From positions 496,001-560,000 of the forward strand of contig NZ_JAGIPG010000002.1 in NCBI RefSeq assembly GCF_017877055.1: a stretch of 64,000 nt of DNA, read 5' to 3'. The position numbers and the translations under genes were made by a program. The notes below the pieces were generated by a model. It made no database searches, was not told the origin of the DNA, and worked only from the letters and a program-made list of their open reading frames with translations. This DNA is from Neorhizobium galegae. Its GTDB lineage: Bacteria; Pseudomonadota; Alphaproteobacteria; Rhizobiales; Rhizobiaceae. This document shows, in pieces, positions 28,909-40,103 of the stretch (the stretch's first letter is position 1; every line of letters begins with the position of its first letter).

Positions 28909-29292
28909 CTATTTCACGGGGCGGCATACACCGACATCGTCCGCGCCTGGCCGGCCGGCATTCAGGTCTTCGAGCTGCGGCAGGGGGCCCGCGCTGCCGG
29001 CGTGGCTTTCGAAGACCTTTCGGTCGATCTTGACTTGGCGCCCCGCTGACGTGAAAGCAACCATACCGGTTTTTCCGACATAGGCGGACGTTGCAGTCAT
29101 CAGGCAGAATTCCCGAGCTTTGTCTTTCGACAGGATCCAGCCTTGCGCGCCGCTCGGGCCGCGTGTCAGCTTGCCCGTCTTGTACCCTTGGCTGACCAGT
29201 TCCTTATAGGATGCCGCCTGGACTGGAGCGGCTATGGAAACTGCGACCATAGCGACGACGGCAAGAAATACCCTAAGAAAATTTACGGACAT
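28909..29292 (-). CDS. Small exported protein of unknown function
   Basis: 127 aa. Signal peptide of about 26 residues (FLRVFLAVVAMVAVSIAAPV, cleaved after QAA). The mature part is about 100 residues with two Cys (in EFCLMT and VGVCRP) that could form a disulfide. The ATG at 29292 follows GGGGGATCG; a longer frame to 29358 lacks support. I do not recognise the family. Convergent with pyrC. Confidence 0.72.
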   Translation of the reverse strand: MSVNFLRVFLAVVAMVAVSIAAPVQAASYKELVSQGYKTGKLTRGPSGAQGWILSKDKAREFCLMTATSAYVGKTGMVAFTSAGRQVKIDRKVFESHAGSAGPLPQLEDLNAGRPGADDVGVCRPVK

Positions 29293-29523
29293 ATGGAAAC
29301 GATCCCCCTTTGTGCGATGGAGAATGCATAGCGATGCGGGACCTGGATGTACATCCATTCCGTGTAATTCGTGGCGATCTATAAACGAGATTGCCGATGA
29401 AGTTGCTCAGGATGGGACGGATAAGACTTAGATCGATCCGGTAACCTTTTGGATAGAATCCGGGCTTAGCTTGGCGCCCAGGATTTTCCCGCGGGGATGT
29501 ACCCGAAGAGAAAGCTAGGCATG

Positions 29524-30699
29524 ATGCTCGACTACCATTCTCTTCTGCTCGCGCTGGGCGTCTCGGCGGCGTGCCTGATGGTGACGCTGTTCGGGACATG
29601 GTATTCGCGTCGCACCGATTCTTTCCTACTCACCCTTGTCATCGCGCTCTGCCTGACTGTTTCGGGCATTTTCGCCTACAGTTCCTATACCGTTGAAGCC
29701 GATGTTGTGGGTGCCTCGATTGCCTATACCTTCCTGATGGCAGGGTTCAGCACGATCTATGCGGCATCCGTACAGTTTCGCAGCGGCACGCGGCCCTGGA
29801 TCATGGCCGGTGCCATTACCGCCGCTTCCGTGACTTTCGGCTTGCCGCTGATGATTGCCGGCTTCGACGGTCTCGGGTTCATCGTCATGAACCTTGCGAC
29901 GGCCGCGCTGCTTCTCGGAACCGCCAGGCAATATTGGCGCGCACGCGGGGAGGCGCCAGGACCGCTGATCGGAATGGCGGTGCTTTATGCCGCCACCTCC
30001 GTCTCGTTTGCCTTGTGTGCTTTGGTCCTGATCGACGGGCAACAATGGGTGCTGGGCCACGCGCCCGACAACTGGGCCGAAAACCTCAATATCGCTGTCT
30101 GCATCGCCGGAATGACCGGCATCGGTGCGCTGTCGCTGGCACTGCATCAGTGGCGCATGGCAGCCCACCATCGCTACGAGGCGATGACCGATGCGCTGAC
30201 GGGGCTTCTCAATCGCCGTGCTCTCTTCGAGCAGCATGGCCATCGCATTCTCGGTTCGTCGACCGCCGTCGTCGTTTTCGATATCGATCGGTTCAAATCC
30301 ATCAACGACCAGCATGGCCATGCCGCCGGCGACGAAGTGCTGAGGCTGTTTGCCGACGATCTCAGGAGCGGCACTAAAATTCGGAACACCGTGGCGCGGC
30401 TTGGAGGCGAGGAGTTCGTGATGATCCTCGTCAACGTCCTTCCCGGACGGGCCGAGCGGATCGCCAACGACATTTCCCGTTGCTTCGCCGCCCGCGAGAT
30501 CATCATCGGCGAGGCGGTGCTGAAGTGCACGGTCAGCGCCGGTGTCGCTGTGGGTTCCCCGACTGGCCAGCCTTTCGAAACCGTACTCAGCCTGGCCGAC
30601 AACGCGCTCTACGAAGCAAAGCGGGCCGGCCGCGATCGCGTGCATGTCGCAGGCTATCTGCGTCCGGTGGACCTGAACGAAACGCGCACCACCGCCTGA
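29524..30699 (+). CDS. Membrane diguanylate cyclase (GGDEF)
   Basis: About 391 aa. The N-terminal half has about six hydrophobic helices, then a short linker and a GGDEF domain beginning at [15 protein letters not shown]. The active-site motif is RLGGEEF, with [18 protein letters not shown] for substrate binding, so c-di-GMP synthesis is expected. The RxxD product-inhibition site is not conserved (KIRN at the equivalent place). Start is ATG 29521 or 29524. No EAL domain and no operon partner. Confidence 0.9.
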   Translation: MLDYHSLLLALGVSAACLMVTLFGTWYSRRTDSFLLTLVIALCLTVSGIFAYSSYTVEADVVGASIAYTFLMAGFSTIYAASVQFRSGTRPWIMAGAITAASVTFGLPLMIAGFDGLGFIVMNLATAALLLGTARQYWRARGEAPGPLIGMAVLYAATSVSFALCALVLIDGQQWVLGHAPDNWAENLNIAVCIAGMTGIGALSLALHQWRMAAHHRYEAMTDALTGLLNRRALFEQHGHRILGSSTAVVVFDIDRFKSINDQHGHAAGDEVLRLFADDLRSGTKIRNTVARLGGEEFVMILVNVLPGRAERIANDISRCFAAREIIIGEAVLKCTVSAGVAVGSPTGQPFETVLSLADNALYEAKRAGRDRVHVAGYLRPVDLNETRTTA

Positions 30700-30784
30700 T
30701 TCCCTCCTTATTTTTTGCATCGTCTGGCGTACTCTGCCGCATGCTGCTATTGCGGCGCGTGGTTTTGACAAAAGGAGCGGGCGC

Positions 30785-31480
30785 ATGATTCAAACCACAT
30801 TTCCGGACCGCGGCGTAATGGCCGAACTGATGGCAAAGATGCTTTGGGAGATCGGAGCGGTCCATTTCAGCGCCGACAAGCCCTACAAATTCGCCTCGGG
30901 GCTGATGAGCCCGGTCTATATCGACTGCCGCAAGCTGATTTCCTATCCGCGCATCCGCTCGGCGATCATGGATTTCGCGGCCGCGGCCGTCATGCGCGAC
31001 GCCGGTTTCGAGAAATTCGACTGCGTTGCCGGCGGTGAGACGGCGGGCATTCCCTTTGCGGCTTTCCTTGCCGAACGTTTGGGCCTGCCGATGATCTATG
31101 TCCGTAAGGCGCCGAAGGGCCACGGGCGCAATGCACAGATCGAGGGCCATCTGCCGGAGGGTGCGCGCGTGCTGGTCATCGAGGACCTGACGACCGCCGG
31201 CGGCAGCATGTTCAAATTCATCGATGCGATCCGCGCAGCCGGCGCCACTGTCGATCACGGCATCGCGCTCTTCTTCTATGATATCTTCCCGGAAGCCTAC
31301 GAGCGCTTCTCGAACGGCCAGGTGAAGCTTCATCACATTGCCACCTGGCGTAACGTTCTGGCGGCAGCCAGGGACGGCAAGCTTTTCGATGAAAACACGC
31401 TCTCGGAAGTCGAGGCCTTTCTCGATGCACCGTTGGCCTGGTCGGGACGCAATGGCGGCGTCAGCGAGATAGCGCTCTGA
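30785..31480 (+). CDS. pyrE: Orotate phosphoribosyltransferase
   Basis: 231 aa. Joins orotate and PRPP to give OMP. The PRPP-binding motif [13 protein letters not shown] (about 120-132) is clear, as are [17 protein letters not shown] near the N-terminus and [10 protein letters not shown] at the catalytic loop. Preceded by AAAGGAG. It lies about 1.9 kb downstream of pyrC but is separated from it by unrelated genes. Confidence 0.97.
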   Translation: MIQTTFPDRGVMAELMAKMLWEIGAVHFSADKPYKFASGLMSPVYIDCRKLISYPRIRSAIMDFAAAAVMRDAGFEKFDCVAGGETAGIPFAAFLAERLGLPMIYVRKAPKGHGRNAQIEGHLPEGARVLVIEDLTTAGGSMFKFIDAIRAAGATVDHGIALFFYDIFPEAYERFSNGQVKLHHIATWRNVLAAARDGKLFDENTLSEVEAFLDAPLAWSGRNGGVSEIAL

Positions 31481-31557
31481 TTTTTTGCTCTGGCCTTTTG
31501 GCAAAAGCTCGCTTAATCGATTGAAAAAGTGACTGAGAAAGCGCGCGGGAGGATTTG

Positions 31558-32484
31558 ATGATTTTGTGCTGCGGCGAAGCCCTGATCGACATGCTTCCGC
31601 GTGACACCACGCTCGGCGAAAAGGGCTTTGCGCCTTACGCCGGCGGCGCGATCTTCAACACGGCGATTGCGCTCGGCCGGCTTGGCCAGCCGGTTGCGTT
31701 TTTCACCGGCATTTCCGACGACCTGATGGGAGATGTCCTGCGGGACACGTTGGCAAGAAGCGGGGTGGATTACAGTCTCGCCGCGGTTTCCTCGCGACCG
31801 ACGACGATCGCTTTCGTCAAACTCGTCAACGGCCAGGCGACCTATGCTTTCTACGACGAAGGCACGGCCGGCCGGATGATCACAGAGGCCGACCTGCCGG
31901 TGCTCGGCGATGACTGCGAGGCGATGCATTTTGGCGCGATCAGCCTGATCCCCGAACCCTGCGGCGGCACCTACGAGGCACTGATGGCCCGCGAATACCG
32001 GAAGCGGGTCATCTCCTTCGATCCGAATATCCGCCCGGGCTTCATCAAGGACAAGCCGAAGCATGTGGACCGTGTCCGCCGTATGGCATCCATGTCGGAC
32101 ATCATCAAGTTTTCCGATGAGGACCTTGACTGGTTCGGCATGCAGGGTGACCACGATACGCTCGCGGCGCATTGGCTGGATCAGGGCGCCAAGCTGGTTG
32201 TGCTGACCCGCGGTGCGGATGGCGCGACCGGTTATACCAAGAGCTTCAAGGTTTCGGTACCGAGCGAGCGCGTCACCGTGGTCGACACGGTCGGCGCCGG
32301 CGATACGTTCGATGCAGGCATTCTCGCCTCGCTGAAGATGCAGGACCTGCTGACCAAGGAAAAGGTCGCCAATCTCGCCGAGGATAAGGTCGCCAATGCT
32401 TTGGCGCTGGGCGCAAAGGCGGCCGCCGTCACCGTATCGCGGGCCGGCGCCAATCCGCCCTTCGCCCATGAAATCGGTCTCTGA
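31558..32484 (+). CDS. frk: PfkB-family carbohydrate kinase, probable fructokinase
   Basis: 308 aa ribokinase fold. The N-terminal CCGEALIDMLP and AGGAIFNTAIALGRLG match the sugar site, and DTVGAGDTFDAGIL (about 244-257) is the PfkB catalytic signature. The overall pattern is that of rhizobial fructokinases, forming fructose-6-phosphate, which pgi (on the other strand nearby) can interconvert. The ATG at 31558 follows GGGAGGA; TTG at 31555 is less likely. Sugar specificity is inferred. Confidence 0.87.
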   Translation: MILCCGEALIDMLPRDTTLGEKGFAPYAGGAIFNTAIALGRLGQPVAFFTGISDDLMGDVLRDTLARSGVDYSLAAVSSRPTTIAFVKLVNGQATYAFYDEGTAGRMITEADLPVLGDDCEAMHFGAISLIPEPCGGTYEALMAREYRKRVISFDPNIRPGFIKDKPKHVDRVRRMASMSDIIKFSDEDLDWFGMQGDHDTLAAHWLDQGAKLVVLTRGADGATGYTKSFKVSVPSERVTVVDTVGAGDTFDAGILASLKMQDLLTKEKVANLAEDKVANALALGAKAAAVTVSRAGANPPFAHEIGL

Positions 32485-32512
32485 GTCCCTGATTTAACGA
32501 GCGCCCGCCGGT

Positions 32513-33358
32513 TCAGGCGGGCGGCGTCTGGCGCGCAAACAGGATGTGGGGGCCGGCCTCTCCCTTGCCGGAGTGCGGAGCGGCGCCGAAATACCGTGCC
32601 GCCGTGCCAGCAGGGCCAAGATCCTCGATATGTTGGAAGCCCATTGCCGTCAGCTCCGCCGGAAGCTCGGCCGGATCGAGCAAAGTGATCCAGGGTTCGC
32701 CGGTCGCGGCGGCCTTCGCCCTTATGGCCTCGGCGCGTGCACGTCGTTCCGGCGGATAGTTATCGAGCGGCTCGGAATAATCGAAGACAATACCCGTCCC
32801 GGTGCCGCTTGCGACGAAGCGCAGCAGCGAGAAGACGGTCTCCCGTTCGAGATAAGGGACGACGCCGAGCCAGATATAAAGGGCGGGTTCGTCGTGGCGA
32901 AAACCCTGCGTCGCCAGCCGTTCGGAGAGATCCTCACGCTCGAAGTCGACGGGGACAAAGGTCATGTCGGCAGCAAGGCCGGCAGCGGACAGCCTCTCCC
33001 GCTTCCAGGCCTGGGTTGCCGGATGATCGACTTCGAAGACCGTCACGCCCAGATCGCGATAAGGATTGCGCAGCCCGAGCGTATCGAGCCCGGCGCCAAG
33101 AACGACGACCTGTCTCACGCCGCGTTCGACCTCGGCTGCCAGGCAATCGTCCGCGAAACGGCTGCGTGCGGCAATGAACAGCCGGAACATCCGTTCGGAC
33201 GAGTTGAGCGCCCGCGCATCGGCCTCGGCAAGCGCCTTGTCGTCGAGGATCGCCCGGGCATAGGGATCTTTGAAAACGAAGGCGTTATCGGCAATCTGGT
33301 GGGCGGCGCGATGGCCCGCGACTGTGCGGGCCGTGCGGCTGGCTTCTTTGCTTTCCAT
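32513..33358 (-). CDS. SAM-dependent methyltransferase, leucine carboxyl MT-like
   Basis: 281 aa. SAM-binding glycine motif VVVLGAGLDTLGLRN (about 84-98), and the family DP(Y/F)AxxI(L) segment DPYARAILDD near residue 31, match the TIGR00027/LCM-like methyltransferases. The ATG at 33358 is preceded by GGAGGA at 6 nt; the upstream in-frame ATG at 33370 itself overlaps that ribosome site and is unlikely. Substrate unknown; in other bacteria such genes can sit in secondary-metabolite clusters, but here the neighbours are central metabolism. Confidence 0.85.
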   Translation of the reverse strand: MESKEASRTARTVAGHRAAHQIADNAFVFKDPYARAILDDKALAEADARALNSSERMFRLFIAARSRFADDCLAAEVERGVRQVVVLGAGLDTLGLRNPYRDLGVTVFEVDHPATQAWKRERLSAAGLAADMTFVPVDFEREDLSERLATQGFRHDEPALYIWLGVVPYLERETVFSLLRFVASGTGTGIVFDYSEPLDNYPPERRARAEAIRAKAAATGEPWITLLDPAELPAELTAMGFQHIEDLGPAGTAARYFGAAPHSGKGEAGPHILFARQTPPA

Positions 33359-33409
33359 CAATTCCTCCATTTACAAAGGAAATATTCTGGCGCCAGGGAC
33401 GCCGAAGTG

Positions 33410-35035
<1,626 letters not shown>

Positions 35036-35122
35036 GGGGGGCTCCTCGGCACTCGGAATGGGATGATCGGGAACCTATTCGGTTTCCATGTCAAATCAAG
35101 CACGGCCGTAATGACGATGCGT

Positions 35123-36367
35123 TTATTGTCCAACCGCGGTCCCGACGGCGTTGCCGATCGAGTTGCCGAAGCGGTCGACCTGATCCTTGTAGTTCCGGCG
35201 GGTAGTCGGATCGAAGATGGCGATTGGCGTGCTGACGGCCACGCTCGCGGCGCTGCCCACGGTCTGAGCTGTCCCGAGGGCCACGGCGCCGAGCGTCTCG
35301 CCGAGCCCGACGTCCGAATCGGTCACCGTCTGGCCTTCGATCAGCCGGTTGCCGATCAGCTTCACCACTTCCGGGCTTTCCGCGAACTTGCCGTGGTTCA
35401 GCCGGTCACCGGTTTTGAGCGCGGTGAGGTCGAGGACCACGATGCCCGCTTTCTCGAATTCACTGCGATAGGGTTCGACGGTGGGATCCACCTGGCCAAG
35501 CCGGTCGATATTGCCGGAAATCCGTCGCGACAGGCTGAGCGCCCGGTCGTCGCGGGAAACGAATAGCGTGAAATGCGGCCGCTTCTCGCCGATCTCTGCA
35601 AGTTGCTGGCCGAACACGTCGACATCGAGATCGGGGGAGGCGAGGATGACGTTCTGGATCTTCGGCGCCACGCGCCCGTCGCGAATTGCCATCTGGCGGA
35701 GCGCCTCGACGGTCAGCCATGATCCCATCGAATGGGCCATGACGGTGATTTCCCCGACGTTCGGCTCTTTCGCCAGCCGGCGCAGCATCTCCTCCAGCGC
35801 ATCGCGGGAATAGTTGGTGCTTTCCTTGTCGTAGTTATAGGCAAAGATGCTGCCGCGCGACGGCCAGGTGAACAGTACCGGCGCCACATCCGCGTTTGAG
35901 TCATGGACGATCTGCGCAAAGCGATAGACCGCATCCTCGTAGCGGTTGTTGAAGCCGTGAACGAAGACAAAAACTCGACGGCTCTTGCCCAGGTGGCCCT
36001 TGAGCCACGACTGCGCCGCTGGGGCGGCGAGCGGCGTCACGGAAATCGTCGTAAATTCCTTTGCCGGATTGGCTGGCAGTTTCGATGGCCACTGCACCTG
36101 CCCGACCTCGCGGGCCTTGTCCGGCGGAATGGAGACGGCAATTTCGGTGATCACCGGCTCCTTGCCCCGCTCGCCGGAAAAAAGCACGCCGGGCGTCTCG
36201 GTCGGGCGTCGCGTAGTCGCCACCAGCACGTCGACCTTCGAGGTTCCGGCCATCTGGATCTTGGTGGGGATGAGCACGCCTTCGGGACGTCCTGCGCAGC
36301 TTGCAAGGACGCCCGCCACCGTGAGAACGGCGGTTATGCGAAACGAAAATCCGGCGCGGTTCTCCAA
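35123..36367 (-). CDS. DUF900-type alpha/beta hydrolase, probable lipoprotein
   Basis: 414 aa. Hydrophobic N-terminus ending in VLASCAG, a possible lipobox with Cys24. Esterase-like core: VFVFVHGFNNRYEDAVYR (oxyanion region) and nucleophile Ser in MAHSMGSW, with later Asp and His in the expected order (SPDLDVDVF and KTGDRLNHGKF). DUF900 proteins are cell-envelope serine hydrolases with unknown natural substrates. The C-terminal about 60 residues are a low-complexity A/V/G tail. Confidence 0.85.
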   Translation of the reverse strand: MENRAGFSFRITAVLTVAGVLASCAGRPEGVLIPTKIQMAGTSKVDVLVATTRRPTETPGVLFSGERGKEPVITEIAVSIPPDKAREVGQVQWPSKLPANPAKEFTTISVTPLAAPAAQSWLKGHLGKSRRVFVFVHGFNNRYEDAVYRFAQIVHDSNADVAPVLFTWPSRGSIFAYNYDKESTNYSRDALEEMLRRLAKEPNVGEITVMAHSMGSWLTVEALRQMAIRDGRVAPKIQNVILASPDLDVDVFGQQLAEIGEKRPHFTLFVSRDDRALSLSRRISGNIDRLGQVDPTVEPYRSEFEKAGIVVLDLTALKTGDRLNHGKFAESPEVVKLIGNRLIEGQTVTDSDVGLGETLGAVALGTAQTVGSAASVAVSTPIAIFDPTTRRNYKDQVDRFGNSIGNAVGTAVGQ

Positions 36368-36505
36368 GCGAACTCCAACATTGCTTTGCCCAGCCCCTCA
36401 AGAAAGGGCTAGTCATGGATTGCCGGATCGTCCACCACTAACGCCGAGTTTCAGCCGCGACGACACACGCTTGGCCATCGGGTGTCGCCGCGATGCAACG
36501 GTGGG

Positions 36506-38203
36506 TTAGCCGCGCAACTCCCGCCGCAGAATCTTCCCGACATTTGATTTCGGCAGTTCGGTGCGGAATTCGATAAAGCGCGGGCGCTTATAGCCGGTCA
36601 GGCTGGCCACGCAATGGGCCTTGACGTCGGCCTCCGTCAGGTTGGGATCCTTCTTGACCACGAAAAGCTTCACCGCCTCGCCGGAATGTTCGTCCGGCAC
36701 GCCGATCGCCACACATTCCAGCACGCCGGGATGGGTCGCGACGACCTCCTCGACCTCGTTCGGATAGACGTTGAAGCCGGAGACGAGGATCATGTCCTTC
36801 TTTCGGTCGACGATCTTGGTGTAGCCCTGGCGGTCCATATAACCCATGTCGCCGGTCCGGAAATAACCGTCCGTCGTCATGACCTTGGCGGTTTCGTCCG
36901 GGCGGTTCCAGTAACCGGCCATCACCTGCGGGCCGCGGATGCAGATCTCGCCGACATCGCCGAGCTCCACTTCGGAATCGTCGTCGTTACGGATCGAGAT
37001 CTCAGTGGACGAGATGGGAAGTCCGATCATGCCGCTGAATTCGGTGGCGTCGAGCCGGTTGGCGGTGGCGACCGGCGAGGTTTCCGACAGGCCGTAACCC
37101 TCGGTGATCTGGCAATGGGTCATCTTCAGCCAGCGTTCGGCGACCGGCCGCTGCACCGACATGCCGCCGCCGAACACGAGCAGCAGCGACGAGAAATCCA
37201 GCTTCTGGAAATCCGCATTGTTCATCAGCGCGTTGAACAGCGTGTTGAGGCCCGGGAAGATGTGGACCTTGTATTTCTGCAATTCCTTGACGAAGGCTGG
37301 GATATCGCGGGGATTGGCTATCAGGATGTTATGGCTGCCGGTCGCGACGCCCATCAGCGAATTCACCGTCAGTGCGAAGATATGGTAGAGCGGCAGGGCG
37401 CAGAGGAACTGGATCTGTTCGGGGCGCGGTTTGTTGAGGAAGGCGGTTTCCAGCCACAGACCCATCTGCTCCTTGTTGGCAAGCAGGTTGGCATGGGTAA
37501 GGATGGCGCCCTTCGAGATACCGGTCGTGCCACCGGTATATTGGAGGAAGGCAATGTCGCGGGGCGAGACCTCGACCGTATTCATCGTCTGCCGGGCGCC
37601 TTCAGCGATCACCTGCTTGAAGCTTCGGCTCGATGGCAGCGACCACTCTGGCACGAGCTTCTTCACCTTGCGAACGACCAGATTGACGATATGGCCCTTC
37701 AAGCCCAGCATGTCGCCCATCGTGGCGACGACCACATGCTTGATCTCTGTCTGTGGCAAGGCCTGTTGCACGGTATGGGCAAAGTTCTCGAGAACGAAGA
37801 TCGTCTTGGCCCCGGAATCCTTGAGCTGGTAAGCCAGTTCGCGCGGGGTGTAGAGCGGGTTGACGTTGACAACCACCATGCCGACCCGAAGGATGCCGTA
37901 CACGATCACCGGATTCTGGAGAATATTGGGCAGCATCACCGCCACGCGGTCGCCCTTGACGAGGCCTTGGGCCTGCAGCCAGGCGCCGATCTTGCGGCTT
38001 TCCGCTTCGAGGGCCCGATAGGTCAGCGACTTGCCCATGCTCGAAAAGGCGAGGCGGTCCGCATACCGCGCGCAACTGTCCTCGAAGAGGTCTCCGAGTG
38101 AATGATGCTGCAGCGGAGGGATCTCGGCCGGCACGGTCGGCGGATAGGAGGCAAGCCAGATCTTGGGTGGATTGGCACCGGTACGTGCGGTAACTTCGTT
38201 CAT
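36506..38203 (-). CDS. fadD: Long-chain fatty acid-CoA ligase
   Basis: 565 aa adenylate-forming enzyme. Activates fatty acids to acyl-CoA. Core motifs: YTGGTTGISKGA (P-loop), EGYGLSETSP, GYFRTGDMGYMD and the C-terminal KSNVGKILRREL with the adenylation Lys. The ATG at 38203 follows GAGGAGGTCGGC; an open frame upstream to 38314 is not supported. Divergent from the PRC-barrel gene. Confidence 0.95.
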   Translation of the reverse strand: MNEVTARTGANPPKIWLASYPPTVPAEIPPLQHHSLGDLFEDSCARYADRLAFSSMGKSLTYRALEAESRKIGAWLQAQGLVKGDRVAVMLPNILQNPVIVYGILRVGMVVVNVNPLYTPRELAYQLKDSGAKTIFVLENFAHTVQQALPQTEIKHVVVATMGDMLGLKGHIVNLVVRKVKKLVPEWSLPSSRSFKQVIAEGARQTMNTVEVSPRDIAFLQYTGGTTGISKGAILTHANLLANKEQMGLWLETAFLNKPRPEQIQFLCALPLYHIFALTVNSLMGVATGSHNILIANPRDIPAFVKELQKYKVHIFPGLNTLFNALMNNADFQKLDFSSLLLVFGGGMSVQRPVAERWLKMTHCQITEGYGLSETSPVATANRLDATEFSGMIGLPISSTEISIRNDDDSEVELGDVGEICIRGPQVMAGYWNRPDETAKVMTTDGYFRTGDMGYMDRQGYTKIVDRKKDMILVSGFNVYPNEVEEVVATHPGVLECVAIGVPDEHSGEAVKLFVVKKDPNLTEADVKAHCVASLTGYKRPRFIEFRTELPKSNVGKILRRELRG

Positions 38204-38406
38204 GCCGACCTCCTCTATCGTTTTTGTTGTTGTCTCGCGCTTTCCCGGCGCGTGCAGGTCAGCTCCTCCACCTTCCTGCGAACAACAGATTATGCCATGC
38301 CGCGCTAGCATCAAGCCATCGGCACAGATTTAAACAGCTATCTAACTTTGACGTAAACGTCAACGAAAGCCTAGCGCCGATATCCGAGTATAATGGGATC
38401 GACAGC

Positions 38407-38431
38407 GGAACATCCGAAAGGATCTGGCGTT
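38407..38431 (+). promoter_or_regulatory. EcfG-type general stress promoter upstream of the PRC-barrel gene
   Basis: GGAAC at 38407-38411, 16-bp spacer, then CGTT at 38428-38431, matching the EcfG (alphaproteobacterial general stress sigma factor) consensus GGAAC-N16/17-CGTT. The next gene's ATG is 50 bp downstream, an appropriate distance. Confidence 0.65.
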
Positions 38432-38480
38432 TTCCCTGCGTTGCAAAATGCATGAGGAATCACAAAAAAGGAGGTGCGCA

Positions 38481-38873
38481 ATGTTGCATCAAGAACCACG
38501 AGCCGGACAGGATCCCTATGTCAAGGACACTCCATCGCTGATCGCCAGCGACAAGGTCGAAGGGACAAAGGTTTATGGCGCCGACGGCAAGCATATCGGC
38601 TCCATCGCCCGCGTGCTTCTCGAAAAGCGCGGCGGTCGCGTCGGTTATGCAGTCCTGAGTTTCGGCGGCTTTCTCGGTATCGGCGACGATTATTACCCGC
38701 TGCCTTGGGAAAAGCTCCGTTACGACGAAGAGCTCGACGGCTACCGCATCGACCTGACCAAGGACCAGATCACCGGCGCCCCGCGCTACCGCGATCTGGA
38801 TGACGATACATGGTTCAACGACAAGGGCCGGACGATCTACGACTATTACGGTGTTCCGCCGTACTGGATGTAA
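38481..38873 (+). CDS. PRC-barrel domain protein
   Basis: 130 aa cytoplasmic protein. PRC-barrel core about residues 17-95: SDKVEGTKVYGADGKHIGSI, VGYAVLSFGGFLGIGDDYYP and LPWEKLRYD. The C-terminus is acidic and aromatic. Family members are small structural or RNA-/membrane-associated proteins and are often stress induced. The perfect AAGGAGGTG before the ATG at 38481 fixes the start. Upstream is an EcfG-type promoter and downstream a terminator, so it is a single-gene unit. Confidence 0.88.
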   Translation: MLHQEPRAGQDPYVKDTPSLIASDKVEGTKVYGADGKHIGSIARVLLEKRGGRVGYAVLSFGGFLGIGDDYYPLPWEKLRYDEELDGYRIDLTKDQITGAPRYRDLDDDTWFNDKGRTIYDYYGVPPYWM

Positions 38874-38895
38874 GCGTCCCGCCAATGGAATTCCG

Positions 38896-38921
38896 GAGGC
38901 TCCGCATGCGGGGCCTCTTTT
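38896..38921 (+). terminator. Terminator after the PRC-barrel gene
   Basis: 9-bp stem (GAGGCTCCG paired with CGGGGCCTC, one G-U) with a CATG loop, then TTTTCGTTTATTT. Confidence 0.82.
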
Positions 38922-38970
38922 CGTTTATTTAATTCTCCTGATGCAAGGTCCTCGCGACAAGGGGATGGCG

Positions 38971-40083
38971 ATGACGGGAAAGACGGAAGCGGGCACGGTC
39001 CGCGATTTCGAGCGCGGTGATATCGAGGCTGTAGCGCAGCTTTTCCAGGAGACGTTCCGCAAGTCGAATGGGCTGTCGCCCTCGTTGATCGCCTATCTGG
39101 AAGAAGCCTTCTTCGATCACCCCTGGGCCGAGCCCGACATCCGTTCGAAAGTCTTTGCGGACGCCGGTGGAAGGGTCTCCGGTTTCATCGGCGTCTTTCC
39201 GTCGCGGCTGGAACTCGATGGCCGGCCGCTCCGCGCCGCCTTTGCCGGCTCGATGATGGTCCGGAATCCCAAGGAAAATCCGCTCGCCGGCGCGCGGCTG
39301 CTGCGCTCCTTCCTTGCCGGCCCGCAGGATATATCGCTGACAGAGACCGCCAATTCCACGGCGCTCGGCATGTGGCAGAAGGCCGGGCATCCGCTCGATC
39401 CCGGTTACAGCATGAATTGGCTGCGCATCCTGCGTCCCGCTTCCGCAGCGGTCGAGGTCCTGGCCAGGCGTTTGCGTCCAGCCACCCTCTTGCGCCCCTT
39501 CGGGCGGATCGCCGACCGGAGCGCGGCTTTGATCCGTGTGACGCCTCTTCGGCCGGCCGAGCGAGGCGCCTCGAAGATCACGTTCCGCGACGTCACTCGC
39601 GAGGTGTTCGCCACGGCGCTTCCGACGCTTGCCTCCAACTATTCGCTTCGCCCCCGCTGGGATGATCGTTCGTTGGGGTGGTTCCTGGAGCAGGCGGAAA
39701 ACAAGCGGAATTTCGGCTATCCGGAATGGCGCGTGGGTTTTGGACCCGACGGACGACCGGTTGCGGCTTACGTTTATTTCGCCGGTCCCGGCGAGATCGG
39801 CTGGCTCCTGCAGGCACTGTCGGCGCCGAACGCGGCTGCGGAAATGGTGGACGACCTGTTTGCCCACGCTTACGAAATGGGATGCTCCGGCATACGCGGC
39901 GGCGCGCATCCCTGGCTGATCCCGACGCTGATCAGCCGCAAGACGATTTTCTACGGCCGCTCGTTCTTTGTTGCGCAGGCGCGCGAGCAGAGCCTGCTGG
40001 CGCCGATCAGGTCCGGCCAGGCGCTGATCAGCGGGTTGGCCGGCGAAAGCTGGACTCGATTGATCGGCGACCGGTTCGACTGA
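38971..40083 (+). CDS. GNAT-like acyltransferase
   Basis: About 370 aa. The N-terminal half (about 8-130) resembles a GNAT fold (VRDFERGDIEAVAQLFQETF, VSGFIGVFPSRLELDG), the second half a further acyltransferase-like region (KITFRDVTREVF onward, with YVYFAGPGEIGWLL). Long tandem GNAT forms of this kind occur in exopolysaccharide or peptidyl clusters; substrate unknown. Starts at 38971 or 38965 are both possible (AAGGGG is 6 nt before 38971). Convergent with the NadE-like operon; the two may or may not cooperate. Confidence 0.65.
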   Translation: MTGKTEAGTVRDFERGDIEAVAQLFQETFRKSNGLSPSLIAYLEEAFFDHPWAEPDIRSKVFADAGGRVSGFIGVFPSRLELDGRPLRAAFAGSMMVRNPKENPLAGARLLRSFLAGPQDISLTETANSTALGMWQKAGHPLDPGYSMNWLRILRPASAAVEVLARRLRPATLLRPFGRIADRSAALIRVTPLRPAERGASKITFRDVTREVFATALPTLASNYSLRPRWDDRSLGWFLEQAENKRNFGYPEWRVGFGPDGRPVAAYVYFAGPGEIGWLLQALSAPNAAAEMVDDLFAHAYEMGCSGIRGGAHPWLIPTLISRKTIFYGRSFFVAQAREQSLLAPIRSGQALISGLAGESWTRLIGDRFD

Positions 40084-40103
40084 GCTTTCTCGGCCGAGCC
40101 CAC

